The notes beneath the pieces are model-generated. The model had not been told where the DNA came from and ran no database searches. It was given only the letters and a program-made list of their open reading frames with translations. The position numbers and the translations under genes were made by a program. Positions 1 to 5,568 of a stretch of 5,689 bases of DNA are shown here, piece by piece (position 1 is the stretch's first letter; each line of letters begins with the position of its first letter). The stretch covers positions 1-5,689 of the forward strand of contig JBDSLH010000014.1 in NCBI GenBank assembly GCA_039916485.1. Reading direction: 5' to 3'. The stretch comes from JAPUDQ01 sp039916485 (lineage in GTDB: Bacteria; Patescibacteriota; Saccharimonadia; Saccharimonadales; Saccharimonadaceae).

Positions 1-335
1 AACCACCAAGTGATCCCATCAAGCCACACATGAAATCCAAGTAATGATATGAGTGAAGCAAGTACCACAAGAAGTGGTCTCAGTACATTGGCACGGACAA
101 GCGCGATCAGCCCTACAAAATGAAAAACGATACTGGTTAGCACGATACCGATAGTAGGAGTCATACCACAATATGTTTTATCCGCATCCTGACAAAAGAG
201 CGGTTGTAGTGCATAGATATCGAGCGCTCTAGCCGAAACATAGACCATACTACCAACAACAAGCCCTATGATAAATGCCTGAATGATATTCATTCGTGAC
301 ACAGCCAGATATTCAGTGTAGCGTTTAAAATCCAT
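1..335 (-). CDS. Multispanning membrane protein of unknown function (3' end outside window)
   Basis: An open frame starts at an ATG (bases 335-333) and runs without a stop for 111 codons to the left edge, so the C-terminus is missing. The start is supported by an AGGAG Shine-Dalgarno (341-345) five bases upstream and by a promoter just behind it. The protein begins MDFKRYTEYL and shows three hydrophobic stretches at about residues 17-34, 60-80 and 86-105. The polar segment between the first two (about 44-58) carries two cysteines, C48 and C56, in a C-x7-C arrangement; if this loop is extracytoplasmic they could form a disulfide. The end of the visible part is aromatic (WLDGITWW). I do not recognise a family and assign no function. 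It lies downstream of the PAP2 gene on the same strand but probably has its own promoter. That it is a real gene is well supported by the start signals and the membrane-protein composition; the function is unknown. Confidence 0.8.
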   Translation of the reverse strand, partial: MDFKRYTEYLAVSRMNIIQAFIIGLVVGSMVYVSARALDIYALQPLFCQDADKTYCGMTPTIGIVLTSIVFHFVGLIALVRANVLRPLLVVLASLISLLGFHVWLDGITWW

Positions 336-356
336 ACAATCTCCTAATTTAGATTT

Positions 357-385
357 ATTATAGTGTTTGTTTGATAACTAAGCAA
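357..385 (-). promoter_or_regulatory. Predicted sigma70-type promoter for the left-edge membrane protein
   Basis: Read on the minus strand, a perfect TATAAT -10 box (357-362) is preceded by TTGCTT (380-385) with a 17-base spacer. Transcription would begin near base 350, giving a leader of about 15 bases that contains the AGGAG site at 341-345. The box lies in the 59-base gap after the PAP2 stop, which suggests the left-edge gene can be transcribed independently of the metal-transport operon. The -35 matches consensus only in its TTG half. No convincing terminator precedes it, so read-through from upstream is also possible. Confidence 0.6.
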
Positions 386-394
386 ACATGGTAC

Positions 395-856
395 TTAATT
401 TTTTACTTTCAAATACCAAAGCGCACCTATACCTGCAGTAAAAATACCTCCGATTACGTCCATTGGCGTGTGCACCAGAGCAACTACTCTCGCCGCAGAC
501 ATGATGATAACAAGTATGAACAATCCTACCGCTAGTTTCTTATACGGAGTTACAGCTGCGAGCATGATCACTGCTACTGTAGCTAATAGCGCATGATCTG
601 ATGGAAAACCTGGATTATTTATATATGACGCTCCAGCTTCAAGGCCTCGTTGTATATATGGACGCATTTCTGATGGCTGATACACTATGCTGAGTAATTT
701 TGCTACATATAGCGCTGTTATGGCAGCCATGATAGCAACGGGTGCTAACCGTCGTATCTTTCGTGCTTTTACAACATGATATAATCCCACACAAGCAGTG
801 ATAGCAAGGATGACAATCAGTAGTCCGTCAGCAGCAAACTTAACGAGATGTTCCAT
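395..856 (-). CDS. PAP2-family membrane phosphatase (probable undecaprenyl-diphosphatase, BcrC-like)
   Basis: This 153-residue integral membrane protein has the conserved PAP2 acid-phosphatase motifs. Motif C2 is PSDH at 85-88 within GFPSDHALL, the form seen in BcrC/YbjG-type undecaprenyl diphosphate phosphatases, with H88 the expected proton donor. Motif C3 is R123-x5-H129-x3-D133, with H129 the expected nucleophile. Motif C1 is represented by R65-P66, but the lysine normally seven residues before the Arg is absent; the nearest is K53, twelve before. Hydrophobic segments lie at about 8-28, 37-57, 88-104, 107-128 and 133-150. By family knowledge it would remove a phosphate from undecaprenyl diphosphate or another lipid phosphate on the outer membrane face, recycling the carrier for envelope synthesis. 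It is shorter than most relatives. The ATG lies inside the end of the DUF475 gene (17-base overlap) with only a weak A/G-rich ribosome site, which suggests translational coupling. Family is secure; exact lipid substrate is inferred. Confidence 0.88.
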   Translation of the reverse strand: MEHLVKFAADGLLIVILAITACVGLYHVVKARKIRRLAPVAIMAAITALYVAKLLSIVYQPSEMRPYIQRGLEAGASYINNPGFPSDHALLATVAVIMLAAVTPYKKLAVGLFILVIIMSAARVVALVHTPMDVIGGIFTAGIGALWYLKVKN

Positions 857-1895
857 GTGATTTTGCTTTCTTTGAGAATGCTACTGAGCTAAAGATTGAT
901 AACCCAACAATTACCAAGCCACCGACACCAGCTATGACTTCAGGTATATCAAAAAATATTCCAAATAGTAATACGATCGCAAGCACACCGATTGTGTAAT
1001 GAGCACCGTGCTCAAGATATCTATATGCATGAAGTACGCGACGTCTGACCATATACAGTGTCAGTGATCGTACCCACAACGCTCCTATACCCAACCCAAT
1101 TGCAATGATGACAACTTCTTTTGTAACTGCAAATGCGCCGATCACACTGTCAAAGCTAAAACTTGCATCAAGCACTTCAAGATACAAAAACGACATAAAC
1201 CCAGCCATTCCCGTCCGGAGAGCTATTGCACCTTTATTTACCTTTTGATGTTTTGCAAATAGTTCAGCTAGTCCATGAACAATCACATATGCCGCAATAC
1301 CTATAAACCCGGCGGCGAGAGTTTCATCTGCATGTTTATTCCACGGTAACAAAGCGATGACAACATTTATAAATACACATATGACTGTATACAGCCACCA
1401 ACGACTCATGTCTTGTAGAGGTTTTTCAATAATATCAATCCATAGTATCTTACGTTTTGGATCAAAGAAAAAGTGTAAGCACAGCATCAACAGGAACATC
1501 CCTCCAAAGGCTGCTATGCTTGCATGTGCATCATATAATTCTGCTGCATATTGATCAGGTTTATTGAGCGCAAGACTGATCACATCGCCTGCTGGGAGAG
1601 ATGCAGTTATCATGACTATGACGATCGGAAACACCAATCGCATACCAAATACTGCAATAAAAATACCCACAGTCATAAACATCTGCTGCCAAAATCGTGA
1701 CATGGTTCCAAGCACCTTGGCATTAATAATCGCATTTTCAAAACTAAAGGTAATCTCAACTAAAATCAGCACAAATGCAATAAGCGCTTTCTGCCAACCA
1801 AAATAATACCCTACCAACCCTAATGAACTGATGGTTATCAGTGTCGATACGAAAAATATTCGAAAAGGGTGATGGCTATGTAACAAGCGTTTCAT
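840..1895 (-). CDS. DUF475 / TerC-like integral membrane protein
   Basis: This 351-residue polytopic membrane protein has the twin acidic motifs of the DUF475 family, distant kin of TerC. The first, in an early helix, is VEITFSFENAI (46-56; E47, E53, N54). The second, in the other half, is LEVLDASFSFDS (239-250; E240, D243, D249). This two-half arrangement with carboxylates buried in helices resembles the TerC/Alx/YceF/YkoY superfamily, whose members are linked to Mn2+ export or metallation of secreted proteins. Other family-like marks are GGMFLLMLCLHFFFD (131-145) and YLEHGAHYTIG (293-303). About eight to ten hydrophobic segments are visible, and the C-terminus is basic (SKKAKSHGTSR). It starts 19 bases after the NRAMP-related gene with no clear Shine-Dalgarno, and its stop lies inside the PAP2 gene, so all three are probably co-transcribed. 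Family assignment is confident; a role in divalent-metal efflux or metal delivery is inferred from superfamily and neighbour. DUF475 itself lacks a firmly established function, to my knowledge. Confidence 0.87.
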   Translation of the reverse strand: MKRLLHSHHPFRIFFVSTLITISSLGLVGYYFGWQKALIAFVLILVEITFSFENAIINAKVLGTMSRFWQQMFMTVGIFIAVFGMRLVFPIVIVMITASLPAGDVISLALNKPDQYAAELYDAHASIAAFGGMFLLMLCLHFFFDPKRKILWIDIIEKPLQDMSRWWLYTVICVFINVVIALLPWNKHADETLAAGFIGIAAYVIVHGLAELFAKHQKVNKGAIALRTGMAGFMSFLYLEVLDASFSFDSVIGAFAVTKEVVIIAIGLGIGALWVRSLTLYMVRRRVLHAYRYLEHGAHYTIGVLAIVLLFGIFFDIPEVIAGVGGLVIVGLSIFSSVAFSKKAKSHGTSR

Positions 1896-1914
1896 CTGTA
1901 AATTCTAGTATAAC

Positions 1915-3279
1915 TTACAATGCTCCGATAACTGTTCCAACAAGTAATAATAGTGCCGCTAGCAACATCACACCAAATGCTGTCCATATACCAAGATTAG
2001 ACCACATGCCGTTTTTGTACTCACCCATAATTGTTGCACTGCTACCAACACGTGCGATCATATACAGGAGTGGGACCGCAGCAATCCCGTTAATGACTGC
2101 TGTAAATATCAACGCTTTGATAGGGTCAATCCCAAGGAAATTCATACTAAGTCCGACTAATGTAGCTGCAACCATGACGCCATAAAAGCCAACCGCTCGC
2201 CGTGCATGCCTCCAAAGTCCTTCTTTCCAGCCAAGGGACTCTGCAATTGCATATGAAGCTGATCCAGCAAGCACTGGCACAGCAAGCATGCCCAAACCAA
2301 TAATACCGACAGAAAAGATAACTTTTGACAAAAATCCTGCGTGAGGAAATGTACTTACAAGTGGCTCAAGCGCTTTAGCTGCGTCAGCGGCCGAATCAAT
2401 CGTCGTAATCCCCTGCGAAAATAGTACAGATGAGCAAACAATTACTATGAACCAAGCGGTAATGCTTGCAAGAGACATCCCCACAAAGTTATCGATTCTT
2501 AATTTATGGAGAAAATGTTTAGTTGCAACTGGGTCACGACCAATCTTTGCCATATTTCGTTTTTTTATCTCTTCTTCTACTACTTCTGATGTGTCCCAAA
2601 AGAAAAGATACGGAGAGATTGTTGTCCCAAGCATCCCCACGATGAGATACATCATTGTCATGTCAAATGATTGTGGCAGAGTGAATGTCGCTCGGATAAC
2701 TTCTGGCCAGTCCTGGCCTATGACAAATGCCGTGACTGGGTATGCAAATAATGAAAGCGCTAACCATTTCAATATCTTTGCGTATGTCTTATACGGGACT
2801 CCTGTTTCCAGTAATATCACACCAACTGCGAAGCCAACGGCCAACAACTCATACGGGAGATCAATAAATAATTTCAGCGCGGCCGCCATTGCTCCGAGAT
2901 CGGCACCAATATTTAGTGTGTTAGCTACTACCACTAACGCTACAGCGCCAAACAATACAGGTTTTGAATAATGCTCTTTGAGATTTGCTGCTAAGCCTTT
3001 GCCCGTAATGGCACCGATGCGTGCACATGTTTCTTGCACGGCAAGAAGCAACGGGTACATAAAAGGAAATGCCCACAGCAGCCCAGTTCCATATGCTGCT
3101 CCGGCTTGTGAATACGTTGCGATACCTGATGGATCATCATCGGCGGCACCTGTAACGAGGCCCGGTCCGAGTACACGCAAAAATCGATTGTACCGTTTAC
3201 GATTGATGGCAGCTTTTGCTATTGCAAATGCCCGTTTTTCAGCACGATTTATGTTTCTTTTGAATGGCCACAATTTCAT
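1915..3279 (-). CDS. NRAMP-related divalent metal transporter (non-canonical metal site)
   Basis: This 454-residue transporter of the NRAMP/LeuT fold has about eleven hydrophobic segments (first at about 37-62, sixth at about 207-228, last at about 428-452). The TM1 unwound region reads GAADDDPSGIATYSQAG (44-60): D49 is kept, but DPGN has become DPSG, so the Asn ligand is Gly52. In TM6, where classical NRAMPs have A-x-x-MPH, this protein has T219-T-I-S222-P-Y224, so the Met and His are replaced. These substitutions mark the NRAMP-related group, of which EleNRMT has been shown to carry Mg2+; classical MntH transports Mn2+/Fe2+ with H+. The N-terminus before TM1 is strongly basic (12 Lys/Arg in the first 35 residues), fitting a cytoplasmic end. 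The start has an AAGGA site at 3286-3290, six bases upstream. It is the first gene of a leftward operon with the TerC-like protein. Fold is certain; the ion (Mg2+, Mn2+ or both) is inferred, so I give no mntH symbol. Confidence 0.92.
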   Translation of the reverse strand: MKLWPFKRNINRAEKRAFAIAKAAINRKRYNRFLRVLGPGLVTGAADDDPSGIATYSQAGAAYGTGLLWAFPFMYPLLLAVQETCARIGAITGKGLAANLKEHYSKPVLFGAVALVVVANTLNIGADLGAMAAALKLFIDLPYELLAVGFAVGVILLETGVPYKTYAKILKWLALSLFAYPVTAFVIGQDWPEVIRATFTLPQSFDMTMMYLIVGMLGTTISPYLFFWDTSEVVEEEIKKRNMAKIGRDPVATKHFLHKLRIDNFVGMSLASITAWFIVIVCSSVLFSQGITTIDSAADAAKALEPLVSTFPHAGFLSKVIFSVGIIGLGMLAVPVLAGSASYAIAESLGWKEGLWRHARRAVGFYGVMVAATLVGLSMNFLGIDPIKALIFTAVINGIAAVPLLYMIARVGSSATIMGEYKNGMWSNLGIWTAFGVMLLAALLLLVGTVIGAL

Positions 3280-3285
3280 TTGTTA

Positions 3286-3290
3286 TCCTT
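3286..3290 (-). promoter_or_regulatory. Ribosome binding site of the NRAMP-related gene
   Basis: AAGGA on the minus strand lies six bases before the ATG at 3279, a normal Shine-Dalgarno spacing that fixes this start rather than an internal one. It is the only clear Shine-Dalgarno among the three genes of the leftward operon; the two downstream genes lack a strong one. Confidence 0.7.
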
Positions 3291-3296
3291 GGCATA

Positions 3297-3305
3297 ACTA
3301 TAACA
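3297..3305 (-). promoter_or_regulatory. Predicted extended -10 promoter of the leftward metal-transport operon
   Basis: On the minus strand the sequence reads TG-T-TATAGT: an extended -10 element whose hexamer matches TATAAT at five of six positions. A possible -35, TTGAAG (3317-3322), sits only 14 bases upstream, which is short, but an extended -10 can work with a poor -35. Transcription would start near base 3290, giving a leader of about 11 bases. That leaves no room for a long structured leader such as a metal riboswitch. It overlaps the region from which the rightward cyclo-ligase gene must also be transcribed. Confidence 0.45.
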
Positions 3306-3341
3306 TAATGCAGATGCTTCAACTCCTTATATACTATATAT

Positions 3342-3809
3342 ATGTACAAGCAAACTATCAGACGACGCGGTATTATATATAGGACGTCTCTCACTCCAGA
3401 AAGTGTACGTGTAAAAAGCGCGCATATGAATCAACAGCTGAATGAGATTCTAAACACACTTCCCGAACCCTATCTTACTTACACCGCCCTACTACCTGGA
3501 GAATTAAATCCAGCAAGCGCATTCATCGATCGCGATGCAATATTTATCGAGCCCACTCGTCAGGCGCCGATGCCAAATCTTCTGTATTCTACAATTGTTA
3601 TTCCAATGGTTGCTGCTGACCGTCATGGGAATCGCATCGGTATGGGTGGTGGTTGGTTTGATACATTTTTGATCACTCAACCGCAAGCTATACTCGTAGG
3701 GTGCTGTTACGACCGAATGATCCTAGACCGAATTACATCTGAGAGTCACGACGTGCGAGTTGATTATATCTGTACCGAAACCACCACTATTGTATGTACC
3801 GTTGAATAA
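3342..3809 (+). CDS. 5-formyltetrahydrofolate cyclo-ligase (5,10-methenyl-THF synthetase), compact form
   Basis: By family this cytoplasmic enzyme converts 5-formyl-THF to 5,10-methenyl-THF with ATP, returning stored folate to one-carbon metabolism. The 155-residue protein carries the family signature DRHGNRIGMGGGWFDTFL (93-110), the counterpart of the usual G-x-R-x-G-x-G-G-G-Y-Y-D loop, with the two Tyr replaced by W105 and F106 and D107 kept. Near the C-terminus is E134-S-H136-D137 followed by D141 and TE (145-146), matching the usual E-x-HD...D...TE end. The N-terminus (KQTIRRRGIIYRTSL) resembles the family's basic first helix, which supports ATG 3342 over the Met at residue 29. Relatives are usually about 180-200 residues; the missing part appears to be the central strand region between about residues 50 and 75. 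There is no Shine-Dalgarno, and a -10-like box ends six bases before the ATG. It is divergent from the metal-transport operon and 32 bases ahead of the MscS gene. Family confident; activity of the shortened form untested. Confidence 0.85.
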   Translation: MYKQTIRRRGIIYRTSLTPESVRVKSAHMNQQLNEILNTLPEPYLTYTALLPGELNPASAFIDRDAIFIEPTRQAPMPNLLYSTIVIPMVAADRHGNRIGMGGGWFDTFLITQPQAILVGCCYDRMILDRITSESHDVRVDYICTETTTIVCTVE

Positions 3810-3830
3810 ACCTTCTGCCTTCTGTACAAT
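3802..3830 (+). promoter_or_regulatory. Predicted sigma70-type promoter of the MscS gene
   Basis: TTGAAT (3802-3807), a 17-base spacer and TACAAT (3825-3830) form a well-spaced promoter whose -35 box lies over the stop codon of the cyclo-ligase gene. Transcription would begin near 3837, about five bases before the MscS ATG, so the transcript would be almost leaderless. This agrees with the lack of a real Shine-Dalgarno before that ATG (only a weak AGG at 3831-3833). Confidence 0.5.
3811..3824 (+). repeat. Two tandem copies of CCTTCTG
   Basis: A seven-base unit, CCTTCTG, occurs twice head to tail (3811-3817 and 3818-3824) right after the cyclo-ligase stop. It forms most of the spacer between the predicted -35 and -10 of the MscS promoter. 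A slippage event here would change the spacer from 17 to 10 or 24 bases. The repeat is plainly visible; any role is speculative. Confidence 0.5.
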
Positions 3831-3841
3831 AGGCCGTTGGC

Positions 3842-4780
3842 ATGAACGAAACATACACAATTATTACTACAGAAATCCAGCAATTTATTGCAACGCCAAA
3901 TTCAATGCGCTCGCTGCTTATTTTGATCATCTCAATTGTCGTTGCTTACTGGCTTAGTTATTACATTACCCGAATCATAATAAAAATAGCTCAACTTATA
4001 GCGATTAGATCAGACAACACAACAAGCTATGAAAAACGTATTAAACTGCGACGAATCGAAACATATTTTAGTGTATCCATCGCCATAGTACGCGCATTAA
4101 TAGTAGGTATAGTTGCATTTTACACGTGGCAACTACTAAGTCCTGGCGTTAACCTCTCAACTGCAACTATCGGTGCCAGTGCTTTCTTTATTGTAATCGC
4201 TGGTGCTACGATCGGAATGATTCTTCGCGATTTAACAGCTGGATCTACAATGATCGCTGAAAGCTGGTTTGATGTCGGAGATTTCATACGAGTTGAACCG
4301 TTTTTAGAAGTCGGGGGAGTCGTTGAACGCATGACGCTACGTTCGACAAAACTCCGAAGTCTTAATGGGGAGGTTGTATGGCTACACAATCAGCATATTC
4401 ATGGTGTCAAGGTTACGCCTGGAGGCCTACGGAGAATTGCTGTAGACGTATTCGCCAATAATGAAAATGTAGGGCGAAATCTGATAGAAAAAGTAATTGC
4501 CACAATGCCCGTAGGAACACTCAAAGTTGCTGCTGTTCCAAAAATTGTAGAGTCTGAAAAATGGAGCGAAAAGCTATGGCACTTTGTAATCGTAGCTCAG
4601 ACAACCCCAGGACGAGAATGGTTGATGGATAACTACTTTATTGAGGCACTTACGGATGTCGACGAACGACGCAGAGGACCACAAACTTTCGTACGTAAAC
4701 CAATTGCACGATACTCAGATGAGCGTGCCGAGCAAAGCTTTAAAAGAGCCGTTCGCATAAACAAACAATCAAAATACTAA
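3842..4780 (+). CDS. MscS-family mechanosensitive ion channel
   Basis: This 312-residue inner-membrane protein has the size and layout of small MscS channels, which open under membrane tension to release solutes during osmotic downshock. Hydrophobic segments lie at about 22-50 (TM1), 77-100 (TM2) and 106-128 (TM3, pore-lining). TM3 runs through GASAFFIVIAGATIGMILRD (111-130), leading into AESWFDVGDFIRVE (139-152), the counterpart of the family's 'RPF.VGD.I' step. Then come GGVVERMTLRSTKLRSLNGE (158-177) and N183, matching the beta domain's 'V..I..R.T.lR..dG....pN' pattern. The rest (about 198-312) is the alpha/beta C-terminal domain, ending in a charged tail. The upper pore helix holds bulky residues (F115, F116) where many relatives have Gly/Ala packing. 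The ATG has no proper Shine-Dalgarno, and a promoter is predicted immediately upstream. Family is certain; conductance and gating cannot be judged. Confidence 0.92.
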   Translation: MNETYTIITTEIQQFIATPNSMRSLLILIISIVVAYWLSYYITRIIIKIAQLIAIRSDNTTSYEKRIKLRRIETYFSVSIAIVRALIVGIVAFYTWQLLSPGVNLSTATIGASAFFIVIAGATIGMILRDLTAGSTMIAESWFDVGDFIRVEPFLEVGGVVERMTLRSTKLRSLNGEVVWLHNQHIHGVKVTPGGLRRIAVDVFANNENVGRNLIEKVIATMPVGTLKVAAVPKIVESEKWSEKLWHFVIVAQTTPGREWLMDNYFIEALTDVDERRRGPQTFVRKPIARYSDERAEQSFKRAVRINKQSKY

Positions 4781-4801
4781 ACTGTCGGTTACATTACAGA
4801 T

Positions 4802-4829
4802 TCACAGCACGTATACGCATACACTGTGA
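4802..4829. repeat. Inverted repeat TCACAG-N16-CTGTGA with nested GTAT/ATAC
   Basis: The 67-base gap between the MscS stop and the flavoprotein start contains a perfect six-base dyad, TCACAG (4802-4807) and CTGTGA (4824-4829). Inside it is a second small dyad, GTAT (4811-4814) and ATAC (4819-4822), around ACGC. As RNA it could fold into an interrupted hairpin ending eight bases before the AGGAG ribosome site. As DNA it could be an operator. There is no following T-run, so it does not look like an intrinsic terminator. A weak TTACAT-N17-TATACG promoter-like pair (4790-4795 and 4813-4817 region) overlaps it. Significance is uncertain because such dyads also arise by chance. Confidence 0.4.
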
Positions 4830-4836
4830 TAGAAAT

Positions 4837-4842
4837 AAGGAG
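4837..4842 (+). promoter_or_regulatory. Strong ribosome binding site of the flavoprotein gene
   Basis: AAGGAG lies five bases before the ATG at 4848. It is the only strong Shine-Dalgarno among the rightward genes, so this gene is expected to be translated by standard initiation from a leadered message, unlike the two genes upstream. It supports the chosen start. Confidence 0.75.
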
Positions 4843-4847
4843 CCCAT

Positions 4848-5564
4848 ATGTCATCATTCTCTGATCTTTCAGCTGTTATCATCAACTGTTCAATTACAAA
4901 AAACAAAAAAGACTCTCACACGCAAAAGCTTATTGATCGCTTCAGCTACATTCTCAGGATCGAAGGCGTCACGGTAGAAGACATTTATGCGATGGACCAT
5001 CGGATTGCTTTTGGCATGATCAAAAACGGTGCAGACGTTGGGCTCACAGATGAATGGCCCGAGCTACAAAAGCGAATACTCACTGCAGATATACTCGTTA
5101 TTGCAACTCCTATCTGGCTTGGTGTTAAATCAAGCCTAGCAACACTCGTTATAGAACGACTGTATGCATACAGTTCGGACGCGAACGATAAAGGCCAATA
5201 CATATATTATGGAAAAACTGGCGGTTGTCTCATTACTGGAAATGAAGATGGCATCAAACACTGTGCTATGGATATGTTATTCGCACTGCAGCACATCGGA
5301 TACATGATTCCTCCACAAGCAGACGCTGGTTGGATTGGTGAGGTTGGCCCAGGACCAAGTTATGGTGATCAAGTCGATGGCACAGATGTACCAAAGGGAT
5401 TTGATAATGAATTTACAAATCAAAACACAACTATCATGGCCTGGAATTTAATGCACACCGCTAAAATGTTAAAAGATGCAGGAGGTATTCCAGCATTAGG
5501 CAATACTAAAGCGGGTTGGAAAAATGCTACAAACGCTCAGGATTATAAAATTAAAGTATCTTAA
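4848..5564 (+). CDS. NADPH-dependent FMN reductase / flavodoxin-family protein
   Basis: This 238-residue soluble protein looks like a flavodoxin-fold NAD(P)H:FMN oxidoreductase. The first strand (SAVIINCS, 8-15) leads into a phosphate-binding loop, SITKNKKDSHTQKL (15-28), where relatives have S-x-R-x-x-S-N-T. The next typical segment is ADILVIATPIWLGVKSSLATLVIERL (80-105, quoted in part: TPIWLGVKSSL), equal to the family's 'tP.Y.gs.pg.lK..iDR' FMN-contact loop. A third conserved part, GKTGGCLITGNEDG (122-135), is followed by a helix and by GWIGEVGPGPSY (161-172), a Gly/Pro loop common in this subgroup. No signal peptide or membrane segment is seen. Such proteins bind FMN and reduce flavins, quinones or other acceptors with NAD(P)H; the substrate here cannot be told. 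The C-terminal 40 residues after the last helix (LMHTAKMLKD, 201-210) are polar and Gly/Ala-rich. It has its own strong Shine-Dalgarno and an upstream dyad, and its stop is four bases from that of the converging VOC gene. Confidence 0.83.
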   Translation: MSSFSDLSAVIINCSITKNKKDSHTQKLIDRFSYILRIEGVTVEDIYAMDHRIAFGMIKNGADVGLTDEWPELQKRILTADILVIATPIWLGVKSSLATLVIERLYAYSSDANDKGQYIYYGKTGGCLITGNEDGIKHCAMDMLFALQHIGYMIPPQADAGWIGEVGPGPSYGDQVDGTDVPKGFDNEFTNQNTTIMAWNLMHTAKMLKDAGGIPALGNTKAGWKNATNAQDYKIKVS

Positions 5565-5568
5565 AGTG

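Larger units (their letters stand above)
3280..3335 (+). promoter_or_regulatory. Predicted promoter region of the cyclo-ligase gene (two alternatives)
   Basis: Two arrangements are visible on the plus strand of the 62-base divergent region. The first is a TATACT -10 box (3330-3335; five of six to consensus) without a good -35; transcription would start at about the ATG (3342), giving a leaderless mRNA. The second is TTGTTA (3280-3285), an 18-base spacer and CATAAT (3304-3309), which would give a leader of about 26 bases. No Shine-Dalgarno precedes the ATG in either case. The end of the region is an alternating TATA tract (3327-3343) and should melt easily. Which element is used cannot be decided by eye. 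Confidence 0.4.

Noticed and set aside
368..388. Inverted repeat TGTTTG / CAAACA after the PAP2 gene as an intrinsic terminator
   Set aside because: Six AT-rich base pairs with a nine-base loop and no following T-run on the minus strand; it also overlaps the predicted -35 of the next gene.
1896..1914. TATACT box in the 19-base gap before the DUF475 gene as an independent promoter
   Set aside because: No acceptable -35 at 16-18 bases and no TG extension; co-transcription with the upstream gene is simpler.
1357..2185. Three plus-strand open frames of 65-114 codons opposite the DUF475 gene and the end of the NRAMP-related gene
   Set aside because: Antisense to conserved membrane-protein frames, no family motifs and no ribosome sites.
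3280..3341. A metal-sensing riboswitch (Mn2+ yybP-ykoY type or Mg2+ M-box) ahead of the transporter operon
   Set aside because: The whole gap is 62 bases and the predicted leader about 11, too short for either aptamer, and no matching conserved core is seen.
2447..3382. Plus-strand open frames of 174 and 134 codons opposite the NRAMP-related gene
   Set aside because: They lie antisense to a convincing transporter gene, have low-complexity Ser/Thr/Asn/Pro-rich translations and no start signals; they are shadows of the real frame.
3760..3957. Plus-strand open frame bridging the cyclo-ligase and MscS genes
   Set aside because: It overlaps both real genes in another frame and its translation shows no recognisable motif.
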